Shown here: positions 1-9,481 of the stretch, in pieces
How the letters are laid out: each line of letters begins with the position of its first letter
Numbering within the stretch: position 1 is the stretch's first letter
DNA from: Zea mays
Taxonomy: Eukaryota; Streptophyta; Magnoliopsida; Poales; Poaceae
DNA length: 64,000 bases
NCBI RefSeq assembly: GCF_902167145.1
Contig: NC_050104.1
Span: 105,659,849 to 105,723,848 of the forward strand
Reading direction: 5' to 3'
Made by a program: the position numbers and the translations under genes
Notes under the pieces: model-generated
Databases searched by the model: none
The model's input: the letters and a program-made list of their open reading frames with translations, nothing else
Told to the model about the DNA's origin: nothing

Positions 1-570
1 ATGCGGATGATGGGCTCCAACTTGCTTTCCTGCCTGGCATGCACTACAAACCCTGTCTTTCTCAAAATGAACATTTGTTAGTCCTACAATGTGTTCTCCC
101 TTTAGAAGCTTGTGAAGATTCTTCATCCCAACATGGGCTAGTCGGCGGTGCCATAGCCAACCCATGTTAGTCTTAGCAATTAAGCATGTGTCGAGTTCAG
201 CTCTATCAAAATCTACCAAGTATAGCTGACCCTCTAACACACCCTTAAATGCTATTGAATCATCACTTCTTCTAAAGACAGTGACACCTATATCAGTAAA
301 GAGACAGTTGTAGCCCATTTTGCATAATTGAGATACAGAAAGCAAATTGTAATCTAAGGAGTCTACAAGAAAAACATTGGAAATAGAATGGTTAGGAGAT
401 ATAGCTATTTTACCCAAACCTTTGACCAAACCTTGATTTCCATCCCCGAATGTGATAGTTCGTTGGGGATCTTGGTTTTTCTCATAGAAGGAGAACATCC
501 TTTTCTCCCCTGTCATATGGTTTGTGCACCCGCTGTCGAGTATCCAACTTGAGCCCCCGGATGCATAAAC
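1..570 (-). CDS. pol: SIRE-A pol, N-terminal part (protease and pre-integrase zinc region), partial
   Basis: Start of the Sirevirus Pol polyprotein; the rest is outside the window. It opens with [15 protein letters not shown], which contains the aspartic-protease triad D-S-G, and continues into the pre-integrase region with the H..H..C..C zinc-binding pattern ([11 protein letters not shown], then CSACQAGK near the window edge). No stop is seen over 190 codons, and alignment to the SIRE-B copy (37784-38353) has no indels. The frame is +1 relative to gag and begins 14 bases after the last base of the gag TAA; there is no obvious ATG at the junction (the first in-frame ATG is at 516). Expression therefore needs frameshifting, re-initiation or splicing; see the acceptor-like site at 571-583. 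Whether this copy is functional cannot be judged from the fragment. Confidence 0.88.
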
Positions 571-583
571 CTACAAAACAAAT
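571..583 (-). promoter_or_regulatory. splice-acceptor-like tract at the gag/pol junction (SIRE-A)
   Basis: On the minus strand the gag stop codon TAA is followed by ATTTGTTTTGTAG and then the first pol codon, GTT. A T-rich tract ending in TAG before G fits a plant 3' splice site, and the AG falls exactly one base before the pol reading frame. The same arrangement is present in SIRE-B (38354-38366). The acceptor role is inference; no donor site was identified. Confidence 0.4.
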
Positions 584-3277
584 TTAGTTCTTGACTTTAG
601 GTACCCAAATGGTTTTGGGTCCTTTGACATTAGACACAAGAACTTTGGGTACCCAAACACAAGTCTTTGACCCCTTGTGCTTGCCCCCAACATACTTGGC
701 AACTACTTTGCCGGATTTGTTAGTCAACACATAAGATGCATCAAAAGTTTTGAATGAAATGTCATGATCATTTGAAGCAATAGGAGTTTTCTTAGGCAAC
801 TTAGCACGGATTGGTTGCCTAGAGCTAGATGTCTCACCCTTATACATAAAAGCATGATTGGGGCCAGAGTGAGACTTCCTAGAATGAATTTTCCTAATTT
901 TGCTCTCAGGATAACCGGCAGGGTACAAAATGTAACCCTCGTTATCCTGAGGCATGGGAGCCTTGCCCTTAACAAAGTTGGACAATTTTTTAGGAGGGGC
1001 ATTAAGTTTGACATTGTCTCCCCTTTGGAAGCCAATGCCATCCTTGATGCCAGGGCGTCTCCCACTATAGAGCATACTTCTAGCAAATTTAAACTTTTCA
1101 TTTTCTAAGTTATGCTCGGCAATTTTAGCATCTAGTTTTGCTATATGATCATTTTGTTGTTTAATCAAAGCCATATGATCATGAATAGCATCAATGTTAA
1201 CATCTCTACATCTAGTACAAATGGAAACATGCTCAATGGTAGATGTAGCGGGTTTGCAAGATTTTAATTCTACAACCTTAGCATGCAAGATATCATTCTT
1301 AGTTCTAAGGTCGGAAATGGTAGCATTGCAAATATCAAAATCTTTAGCCTTAGCAAGCAATTTTTCATTCTCAATTCTAAGGCTAGCAAGAGAAACGTTC
1401 AATTCTTCAATCCTAGCAAGCAAATCATCATTATTATCTCTAGGGTTGGGAATTGAAACATTGCAAACATGAGAATCAACCTTAGCTAATAAATTAGCAT
1501 TTTCATTTCTAAGGTTGTCTATTGTTTCATGGCAAGTGCTTAGCTCGCTAGATAATTTTTGACATTTCTCAATTTCTAGAGCATAAGCATTTTTAACCTT
1601 AACATGCTTCTTATTTTCTTTAATAAGGAAGTCCTCTTGGGTGTCCAAGAGATCATCCTTTTCATGGATGGCACTAATTAATTCATTAAGTTTTTCTTTT
1701 TGTTGCATGTTGAGGTTGGCAAAAAGGGTACGCAAATTATCTTCCTCATCACTAGCATTATCATCACTAGAAGATTCATATTTAGTGGAGGAGTTAGATT
1801 TAACCTTCTTCCGTTTGCCGTCCTTTGCCATGAGGCACTTGTGGCCAACGTTGGGGAAGAGAAGCCCTTTGGTGACGGCAATGTTGGCGGCGTCCTCGTC
1901 GGAGGAGGAGTCGCTTGAGCTTTCGTCGGAATCCCACTCCCGACAAACATGGGCATCGCCGCCCTTCTTCTTGTAGTACCTCTTCTTCTCCTTTCTTCTT
2001 CCCTTCTTGTCGTCGCCCCTGTCACTATCACTTGATAATGAACATTTAGCAATAAAGTGACCGGGCTTACCACACTTGTAGCAAACCTTCTTGGAGCCAG
2101 ACTTGTAGTCTTTCCCTCTCCTTTGCTTGAGGATTTGGCGGAAGCTCTTGATGACGAGCGCCATTTCCTCATTGTCGAGCTTGGAGGCGTCTATTGGTTG
2201 TTGACTTTGTGTAGACTCCTCCTTCTTTTCCTCCGTCGCCTTGAATGCGACGGGTTGAGCTTCGGACGTGGTGGGTTCGTCAAGCTCGTTGATCTTCCTC
2301 GAGCCTTCGATCATGCACTCAAAACTTACAAAATTCCCGATAACTTCCTCGGGGGTCATTTTAGTATATCTAGGATTACCACGAATTAATTGAACTTGAG
2401 TGGGGTTAAGGAAAATGAGGGATCTTAGAATAACCTTAACCATTTCGTGGTCGTCCCACTTTTTGCTCCCGAGGTTGCGCACTTGGTTTACCAAGGTCTT
2501 GAGCCGGTTGTACATGTGTTGTGGCTCTTCCCCTTTGCGAAGCCGGAACCGACCGAGCTCCCCCTCGATCGTTTCCCGCTTGGTGATCTTTGTGAGCTCA
2601 TCTCCCTCGTGCCCAGTTTTGAGCACATCCCAAACCTCCTTGGCGCTCTTCAACCCTTGAACTTTGTTATACTCCTCTCTACTTAAAGAGGCGAGGAGTA
2701 TTGTTGTCGCTTGAGAGTTGAAGTGCTCGATTTGGGCCACCTCATCCTCATCATAATCTTTATCCCCTACTGACGGTACCTGTGCACCAAACTCAACAAC
2801 ATCCCATATACTTTTGTGGAGTGAGGTTAGATGAAATCGCATTAAATCACTCCACCTAGCATAATCTTCACCATCAAAAGTTGGTGGTTTGCCTAATGGG
2901 ACGGAAAGTAAGGGTGCATGTTTAGAAATGCGAGGGTAGTGTAGGGGGATCTTACTAAACTTCTTACGCTCTTGGCGTTTAGAAGTTACGGAGGGCGCAT
3001 CGGAGCCGGAGGTCGATGTTGATGAAGTGTCGGTCTCGTAGTAGACCACTTTCCTCATCCTCTTTTGCTTGTCTCCACTCCGATGTGGCTTGTGGGAAGA
3101 AGATTTTTCCTTCTTCTCTTTATGGTGAGAAGAAGATTTCTTCTCCTTCCCTTTGTTGGAGGAGCTCTTCTTCTTCTCCCTCCTCTTGGTGTGGGACTCT
3201 TCCGATGAAGTGCTCCCGTGGCTTGTAGTGGGCTTTTCGCCGGTCTCCATCTCCTTCTTGGCGTGATCTCCCGACAT
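584..3277 (-). CDS. gag: SIRE-A Gag, full-length open reading frame
   Basis: Capsid/nucleocapsid polyprotein that would form the virus-like particle and package element RNA. It is 897 residues from ATG at 3277; the codon just upstream is GTG where SIRE-B has a second ATG. Domains in order: a Lys/Ser/Glu-rich basic N-terminus (about residues 1-110), a UBN2/Gag-like helical region (about 125-340), one CCHC zinc knuckle CYKCGKPGHFIAKC (about 398-411; bases around 2044-2086), a Lys-rich then Asp/Ser-rich acidic stretch (about 420-520), a long coiled coil (about 530-740) and a conserved basic C-terminal tail ending in WVPKVKN. Very long Gags with coiled coils are typical of Sireviruses. This is the only uninterrupted gag in the window. 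The 48 bases between LTR and ATG include the PBS. Confidence 0.92.
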   Translation of the reverse strand: MSGDHAKKEMETGEKPTTSHGSTSSEESHTKRREKKKSSSNKGKEKKSSSHHKEKKEKSSSHKPHRSGDKQKRMRKVVYYETDTSSTSTSGSDAPSVTSKRQERKKFSKIPLHYPRISKHAPLLSVPLGKPPTFDGEDYARWSDLMRFHLTSLHKSIWDVVEFGAQVPSVGDKDYDEDEVAQIEHFNSQATTILLASLSREEYNKVQGLKSAKEVWDVLKTGHEGDELTKITKRETIEGELGRFRLRKGEEPQHMYNRLKTLVNQVRNLGSKKWDDHEMVKVILRSLIFLNPTQVQLIRGNPRYTKMTPEEVIGNFVSFECMIEGSRKINELDEPTTSEAQPVAFKATEEKKEESTQSQQPIDASKLDNEEMALVIKSFRQILKQRRGKDYKSGSKKVCYKCGKPGHFIAKCSLSSDSDRGDDKKGRRKEKKRYYKKKGGDAHVCREWDSDESSSDSSSDEDAANIAVTKGLLFPNVGHKCLMAKDGKRKKVKSNSSTKYESSSDDNASDEEDNLRTLFANLNMQQKEKLNELISAIHEKDDLLDTQEDFLIKENKKHVKVKNAYALEIEKCQKLSSELSTCHETIDNLRNENANLLAKVDSHVCNVSIPNPRDNNDDLLARIEELNVSLASLRIENEKLLAKAKDFDICNATISDLRTKNDILHAKVVELKSCKPATSTIEHVSICTRCRDVNIDAIHDHMALIKQQNDHIAKLDAKIAEHNLENEKFKFARSMLYSGRRPGIKDGIGFQRGDNVKLNAPPKKLSNFVKGKAPMPQDNEGYILYPAGYPESKIRKIHSRKSHSGPNHAFMYKGETSSSRQPIRAKLPKKTPIASNDHDISFKTFDASYVLTNKSGKVVAKYVGGKHKGSKTCVWVPKVLVSNVKGPKTIWVPKVKN

Positions 3278-3310
3278 CACTTCGAGCGGTTAGGCTCTAA
3301 TGAAGCACCG

Positions 3311-3324
3311 GGCTTTGATACCAA
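3311..3324 (-). promoter_or_regulatory. SIRE-A primer-binding site (initiator Met tRNA)
   Basis: On the minus strand TTGGTATCAAAGCC lies one base downstream of the LTR end. TGGTATCA.AGC matches the 3' end complement of plant initiator methionine tRNA, the usual primer for copia and many gypsy elements. It fixes the LTR boundary at 3326. Confidence 0.9.
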
Positions 3325-3887
3325 TTGATAGTCACCTAGAGGGGGGGTGAATAGGGTGAAACTGAAATTTACAAATATAAACACAACTACAAGCCGGGTT
3401 AGCGTTAGTAATAAAGAAACGAGTCCGCGAGAGAGGGTGGAAAACAAATCGCAAGCAAATGAAGAGTGTGACACGCGGATTTGTTTTACCGAGGTTCGGT
3501 TCTTGCAAACCTACTCCCCGTTGAGGAGGCCACAAAGGCCGGGTCTCTTTCAACCCTTCCCTCTCTCAAACGATCCCTCGGATCGAGTGAGCTTTCTCTT
3601 CTCAATCACTTGGAACACAAAGTTCCCACAAGGACCACCACAAGTTTGGTGTCTCTTGCCTCAATTACAAGTGAGTTTGATCGCAATGAAAGAATCAAGA
3701 AGGAAGAAAGCAATCCAAGCGCAAGAGCTCGAAAGAACACAAGCACATCACTCTCTCTAGTCACTATGGCGTTGTGTGGAATTTGGAGAGGATTTAATCT
3801 CTTTGATGTGTCTAGAATTGAATGCTAGAGCTCTTGTAGTAGTTGAGAAGTGGAAAACTTGGATGCAATGAAAGGTGGGGTGGTTGG

Positions 3888-3898
3888 GGTATTTATAG
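3888..3898 (-). promoter_or_regulatory. SIRE-A LTR TATA box
   Basis: CTATAAATACC on the minus strand, inside a conserved GGTTGGGGCTATAAATACC context. The same element occurs at equivalent places in SIRE-B (33823-33832 and 41417-41426) and SIRE-C (60009-60019), which supports it as the core promoter of the family. Confidence 0.75.
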
Positions 3899-3942
3899 CC
3901 CCAACCACCAAAAGTGGCCGTTGGGAGGCTGTCTGTTCGATG

Positions 3943-4420
3943 GTGCACCGGACAGTCCGGTGCACACCGGACATGTCCGGTGCCCCCGCCACGTCATCAC
4001 TGCCGTTGGATTCTGACCGTTGGAACTTCTGACTTGTGGGCCCGCCTGCATGTCCGGTGCACACCGGACATGCACTGTTCCTTGTCCGGTGCTCCAGTAT
4101 GGGCGCGCCTGTCTTCTGCGCGCGCTGCGCGCGCATTTAATGCGCCACAGGTAGCCGTTGGCGCGGAGATAGCCGTTGCTCCGGAGTTGCACCGGACAGT
4201 CCGGTGCACACCAGACATGTCCGGTGAATTATAGCGGACTAGCCGTTGGAGATTCCCGAAGCTGGCGAGTTCCTGAGGCCGCTCCTCCTTGGCGCACCGG
4301 ACACTGTCCGGTGTACACCGGACAGTCCGGTGAATTATAGCGCGAGCGCCTCTGGAAATTCCCGAAGGTGGCGAGTTTGCGTTGGAGTCCTCTGGTGCAC
4401 CGGACATGTCCGGTGCGCCA
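3943..4420. repeat. array of CACCGGAC/GTCCGGTG palindromes in the SIRE-A LTR U3
   Basis: At least eight copies of the half sites CACCGGAC and GTCCGGTG, mostly paired as 17- or 18-bp palindromes (CACCGGACAGTCCGGTG or CACCGGACATGTCCGGTG), lie within 480 bp upstream of the TATA box. Clusters are at about 3945-3985, 4048-4096, 4190-4225, 4295-4335 and 4395-4420. Repeated palindromes of this kind are a reported hallmark of Sirevirus LTRs. Their function is not known to me. Confidence 0.85.
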
Positions 4421-4614
4421 GACCAGAGGTGCCTTCGGTTGGCCCTTTGCTCTTTTGTTGAACCCAACTCTTGGTCTTTTTATTGGCTAAGTGTGAACCT
4501 TTAGCACCTGTATAACTTATACACTAGAGCAAACTAGTTAGTCCAAAGATTTGTGTTGGGCAATTCAACCACCAAAATTATATAGGAACTAGGTGTAAGC
4601 CTAATTCCCTTTCA

Positions 4615-7600
4615 CCCGGCATACCGAGGTATGTCGTCGAGCACTCACTGGACATCCGAGTCGGTGCCCGACCCGTGAAGCAGCACCTGCGCCATTTTGA
4701 TGAAGAAAAGCGCAGGGCCATAGGCGAGGAGATCCACAAGCTGATGGCTGCAGGGTTCATCAAAGAGGTATTCCATCCCGAATGGTTAGCTAACCCTGTG
4801 CTTGTAAAGAAAAAAGGTGGGAAATGGAGGATGTGCGTAGACTACACTGGTCTAAACAAAGCATGTCTAAAGGTTCCCTACCCTCTACCTCGCATCGATC
4901 AAATTGTGGACTCCACTGGTGGGTGCGAAACCCTGTCATTCCTCGACGCCTATTCAGGTTATCACCAAATCAAGATGAAAGAGTCTGACCAGCTCGCGAC
5001 TTCTTTCATCACACCTTTTGGCATGTATTGTTATACTACTATGCCATTTGGCTTGAGGAATGCAGGTGCAACATACCAAAGGTGCATAAACCACGTGTTT
5101 GGGGAGCACATCGGCCGAACGGTCGAGGCTTACGTCGATGACATCGTTGTCAAGACGAGGAAAGCCTCCGACCTCCTCTCCGACCTTGAGACGACATTCA
5201 AGTGTCTGAGAGCGAAAGGCGTGAAACTCAATCCCGAGAAGTGTGTCTTCGGAGTCCCCCGAGGCATGCTCTTGGGGTTCATCGTGTTCGAGCGGGGCAT
5301 AGAGGCCAACCCGGAGAAACTCGCGGCCATCACCAACATGGGGCCTATCAAAGATCTGAAAGGAGTACAAAGTGTCATGGGATGCCTTGCGGCTCTGAGC
5401 CGCTTCATCTCGCGCCTCGGCGAGAAAGGATTCCCCTTGTACCGCCTCTTAAGGAAGGCCGAGCGCTTCACTTGGACCCCCGAGGCCGAGGAAGCCCTCG
5501 GAAATTTAAAGGCGCTCCTTACTAATGCGCCCATCTTGGTGCCCCCCGCTGCGGGAGAAGCCCTCTTGATCTACGTAGCCGCAACCACTCAGGTGGTCAG
5601 CGCCACGATCGTAGTCGAGAGACGAGAAAAAGGGCATGCACTACTCGTCCAGAGGCCGGTCTACTTCATCAGTGAGGTGTTATCCGAGACCAAGATCTGC
5701 TACCCACAAATCCAGAAGCTACTGTATGCAGTAATTTTGACGCGGCGAAAATTGCGACACTACTTCGAGTCTCATCCGGTGACTGTGGTGTCATACTTCC
5801 CCCTGGGGGAGATCATCCAGTGCCGAGAGGCCTCGGGTAGGATAGCAAAGTGGGCAGTGGAACTCATGGGCAAAACGATTCCATTCGCTCCTCGGAAGGC
5901 CATAAAATCTCAAGCCTTGGCGGACTTCCTGGCTGAATGGGTCGACACCCAATTGCCGACAGCTCCAATCCAAGCCGAACTTTGGACCATGTACTTCGAT
6001 GGGTCGCTGATGAAAACAGGAGCAGGTGGTGGCCTGCTCTTCATCTCACCCCTCGGGAAACATGTGCGCTATGTGATGCGCCTCCATTTTCTGGCATCAA
6101 ACAACGTGGCCGAGTACGAGGCTTTGGTTAACGGGTTGTGCATCGCCGGCGAGCTAGGGGTTCGGCGCCTCGACGCTCGGGGCGACTCGCAGCTTGTCAT
6201 CGACCAAGTCATGAAGAACTCCCACTACCGCGATCTAAAAATAGAGGCCTATTGCGACGAAGTTCGGCGCTTGGAGGATAAGTTCCACGGGCTGGAACTC
6301 AACCATGTTGCTCGACGGTACAACGAGACTGCGGATGAGCTGGCTAAAATAGCCTCGAGGCGGACGACGGTTCCCTCGAACGTCTTCTCCAGAGACATAT
6401 ATCAACCATCCATGAAACTCGATGACGCGCCCGAGCCCGACGAGACCTCGACCCAGCCCAAGGTACCCTCGGCCGCTGAGGGTGAAGCCCTACGCGTCGA
6501 GGGGGAGCGGAATGGGGTCACGCCAAACTCGAACTGGCAGACCCCGTACCTAGAATATCTCCTCCCATGAGAGCTACCCCTCGACAAGGTCGAAGCTCGG
6601 CGACTGGCTCGGCGTGCCAAGTCGTTCGTTTTACTGGGTGATGAAAAGGAGCTCTACCACCGCAGCCCCTCAGGCATTCTCCAACGATGCATATCCATCG
6701 CCGAAGGACAAGAGCTGTTGCAAGAGATACACTCGGGGGCTTGCGGTCACCACGCAACACCTCGAGCCCTCATGGGGAACGCCTTCCGACAAGGTTTCTA
6801 CTGGCCGACCGCGGTGGTCGACGCCACTAGGATTGTACGCTCCTGCCAAGGGTGTCAATTCTACGCGAGACAGACGCACCTACCCGCTCAGGCCCTGCAG
6901 ACAATACCCATCACCTGGTCATTTGCCATGTGGGGTCTGGACCTCGTCGGTCCCTTGCAGAAGGCACCCGGGGGCTTCTCGCACCTGCTGGTCGCCATCA
7001 ACAAATTCTCCAAGTGGATCAAGGTCCAACCCTTAACCAGCATCAGGTCCGAGCAGGCAGTGGTGTTCTTCACAAACATCATCCATCACTTTGGGGTCCC
7101 GAACTCTATCATCACCGACAATGGCACGTAGTTCACTGGGAAGAAGTTCCTGGACTTCTGCGAGGACCACCACATCCGTGTGGACTGGGCCGCCGTAGCT
7201 CACCCCATGACGAATGGGCAGGTGGAGCGTGCCAACAGTATGATTTTGCAGGGACTAAAACCAAGGATCTACAACGACCTCAACAAGTTTGGCAAGCGGT
7301 GGATGAAAGAGCTACCCTCGGTGGTCTGGAGTCTGAGGACGACGCCGAGCCGGTCCACGGGTTTGTCGTCGTTCTTTCTAGTCTATGAGGTCGAGGCCGT
7401 CCTACCCACGGACCTAGAATACGGTTCCCCGAGGACAAAGGCGTATGACGACCGAAGCAACCAGACCAGCCGAGAAGATTCATTGGACCAGCTGGAAGAG
7501 GCTCGGGATGTGGCCTTACTACACTCGGTGCGGTATCAGCAGTCCCTGCGACACTACCACACCCGAAGGGTTCGGCCCCGAGGCTTCTAGGTGGGAGACC

Positions 7601-7776
7601 TGGTACTTCGGTTGCGACAAGACGCCCGAGGGCGCCACAAGCTTACTCCTCCCTAAGAAGGGCCGTTCATCATCGCCAAGATTTTGAAGCCCGGAACATA
7701 CAAGCTGGCCAACGATCAAGGCGAGGTCTACAGCAACGCTTGGAACATCCAACAGCTACGTCGCTTCTACCCTTAA
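4615..7776 (+). pseudogene. pol: HUCK-A pol (RT, RNase H, second RNase H, integrase) with four in-frame stops
   Basis: C-terminal two-thirds of the Huck-like polyprotein, in one frame from the SIRE-A junction to TAA at 7774. RT spans about 4680-5420 with catalytic YVDD at 5131-5142. The native RNase H follows near 5563 but reads LLIYVAATTQVV, with no catalytic Asp. A second RNase H begins at MYFDGSLMKTGAGGG (about 5990-6360) and keeps its Asp and Glu residues. Integrase has the H..H..C..C zinc site (about 6730-6860) and catalytic D in GLDLVGP, D in ITDNGT and E in QVERAN. Stops at 6568 (TGA), 7129 (TAG), 7588 (TAG) and 7654 (TAA) make it non-functional. There is no frameshift. HUCK-B has CAG at the two TAG positions. 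Confidence 0.92.
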
Positions 7777-8606
7777 GATGTTTCAAGTCGTTCATATACC
7801 TCGTTTTCTTTACATACATAAATAAAGTCTAACCGTCAAGGAAGGATCAGCCTTGCCTCGGCAAAGCCCGACCCTCCCTCGGGGGCTAGAAGGGGGGAAC
7901 CCCCTATGCGTAAAAATTTTCCTCGAAAAAGTTTTCTACCAAAGGAAATGTTTTCTACCAAAACAACTTTCGACTATATCGATAACGGAACCCTAAAAAC
8001 GAGCGAGAGAGCACGTAAGCGGTAAGGCCGACCGAGCCGAGGGACTCCTACGCCTCTGGGATACGGATACCTCACTCATCACCTTCCGCGAAAAGTGACT
8101 CACGCTCGGATAAGCGGTTCTGTTATCAAACAAGTCCTAAACGCTCGGGTAGAAAACGACTTCCGTGCTTTCGAGTATATCGATAGCAGGGTCCTAAAAA
8201 CGACGAGAGTACACGTAAGCGGCAAGGTCGACCGAGCCAAGGGATTCCTATGCCTCCGGGATACGGATACCTCACTCATCACCTTCCGTGAAAAGTAACT
8301 CACGCTCGGATAAGCGATTCTGCTACCGAACAAGTCCTAACGCTCGGGTAGAAAACGACTTTCGTGCCTTCTCGACTATATCGATAACAGAATCTTGCAA
8401 ACAAGTGAGAGTGCACGTAAGCGGCAAGGTCGACCGAGCCAAGGGACTCCTACGCCTCCGGGATATGGATACCTCACTCATCACCTTCCGCGAAAAGTAA
8501 CTCTCGCTCGGATAAGTGGTTCTGCTACCGACGAACAAGTCCTGATACTCGAAACAAGAGGAAAGAAAACCCAGCTTTATAATACGACGATAAAAATGTT
8601 TAGGCC
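7777..8606 (+). repeat. HUCK-A post-pol region with ~190-200-bp tandem repeats
   Basis: Non-coding stretch after pol. Three near-copies of a 190-200-bp unit run from about 7980 to 8520. The core, with GGATACGGATACCTCACTC, recurs at about 8060, 8265 and 8465, and again as a dispersed unit at about 9165. A purine-rich tract (GGGGGCTAGAAGGGGGGAAC) precedes them near 7880. HUCK-B has the same units in reverse at about 49690-49760, 50340-50440 and 50550-50640. No conserved ORF crosses the repeats. A structural or regulatory role is possible but not shown. Confidence 0.8.
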
Positions 8607-9095
8607 TCAACGGCCGCGAAAAACATACACGTGCTTCAGACAAACTGTTCCTGCAGGTTCAGACATCGGCAGGGGGAGGAGCAGCACCCTCGGCGTCATT
8701 TCCACCCTTGGCGGAATCTGGCCCGGCCTCAGACAGTGACACGGGCGGAAGGATATCCACCTCGAAGGAGAACGCCAGCACCGCGCTTGGGCCCTCACAG
8801 CCAGGCTCTCCGCAAGGGCCCCGGCCCGAGCGGACGCCTCGGCTGGCCGCTCCGTAGCCTCAGTCAGCTGTCCCCCGAGGACCTCAGCCCGGCTCATGGC
8901 CTCGGCAGCGTGACTCTGGGGTTGGTCCCACTCACGGATGACCCGGCCAAGCTCCAGCCGCCGCTGCTGCACCTCCTCGGCCTGGGAAGCCACCCGCTCC
9001 CGGGCCGACGAAGCCTCTATTCGAGCTGACGCTGCCTCCGTCCACGCCGACACCGCTGCCTCCGGCTTCAGCTCATCACAGAGCGGCCGAAGGTT
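8607..9095 (-). pseudogene. HUCK-A antisense coiled-coil ORF remnant
   Basis: Open frame opposite to the element's own genes. The conserved part begins near 9080 (DELKPEAAVSAWTEA) and continues as an Ala/Glu/Arg-rich heptad-like coiled coil (residues AEEVQQRRLELGRVIREW, then SRAEVLGGQLTEATERPAE). HUCK-B has the homologous stretch on its own antisense strand (49801-50172), where it is frameshifted. Antisense additional ORFs between pol and the 3' LTR are reported for Tat-lineage elements such as Grande. Here the N-terminal part is separated from this piece by a 190-bp repeat unit, so this copy is probably a relic. It has no stop and no conserved start. Confidence 0.55.
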
Positions 9096-9481
9096 CTAAA
9101 ACTGAGCAAGAGAGGCCTTGAGCGGCAAGGTCGACCGAGCCGAGGGACTCCTACGCCTCCGGGATACGGATACCTCACTCGTCACCTTCCGCGCAAGGCA
9201 ACTCATGCTCGGTTAAGTGGTTCAGCTAGCCGACAGGCGAGTCCTAGTGCTCGAAATGAAGAAGAAACACGACATTACGCTCAAATACCCAAATATTCAG
9301 GCCTCAGCAGCCGCAAAGAACAAACACCCATACTCAGGGTACCATCACAAACAGGACTCCGGTTCCACTCCTGCGGGTATGAACAACCTCCACACCAGAG
9401 GGCCTGCGGGACAACAAACTCCAGGTGGCTCGCCGGTGACCCCTGCACCAGCAGCGCGACAACGACCTCCGCCTCAGGTGG

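Larger units (their letters stand above)
1..4614 (-). mobile_element. SIRE-A: Opie/Ji-type Sirevirus (Ty1/copia), truncated by window edge
   Basis: Copia-type LTR retrotransposon read on the minus strand. The order seen from high to low coordinates is 5' LTR (3326-4614), PBS for initiator Met tRNA (3311-3324), gag (584-3277), then the start of pol (570-1), which runs out of the window; the 3' LTR lies to the left. Its 5' LTR abuts Huck-like pol sequence at 4615, so the element is inserted in HUCK-A. The Sirevirus assignment rests on the very long gag with a coiled-coil C-terminal half, the CACCGGAC/GTCCGGTG palindromes in the LTR, and near co-linearity with SIRE-B. The TSD cannot be checked because the left end is outside; CCCGG at 4615-4619 would be the right-hand copy. 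Confidence 0.93.
3326..4614 (-). repeat. SIRE-A 5' LTR (1289 bp)
   Basis: Long terminal repeat bounded by TG...CA: on the minus strand it begins TGAAAGGGAATTAGG at 4614 and ends at 3326 next to the PBS. It carries a TATA box (3888-3898), an array of CACCGGAC...GTCCGGTG palindromes upstream of it (about 3943-4420) and the U5 region downstream. The LTRs of SIRE-B and SIRE-C are clearly homologous along their whole length; that of SIRE-D is similar only in style. Confidence 0.93.

Noticed and set aside
3914..4467. several 60-156-codon frames rich in HRTVRCTPD / GAPDMSG words
   Set aside because: Translations of the CACCGGACAGTCCGGTG palindromes in the Sirevirus LTR; the same words appear in all LTR copies in any frame.
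6614..7388. plus-strand frames overlapping HUCK-A integrase (140 and 178 codons)
   Set aside because: Out of frame with the conserved integrase motifs; shadows.
7980..9220. possible CRISPR-like array (regular ~200-bp repeats)
   Set aside because: The repeat is far too long, the spacers are also repeated, and the setting is a plant retrotransposon; no Cas genes.
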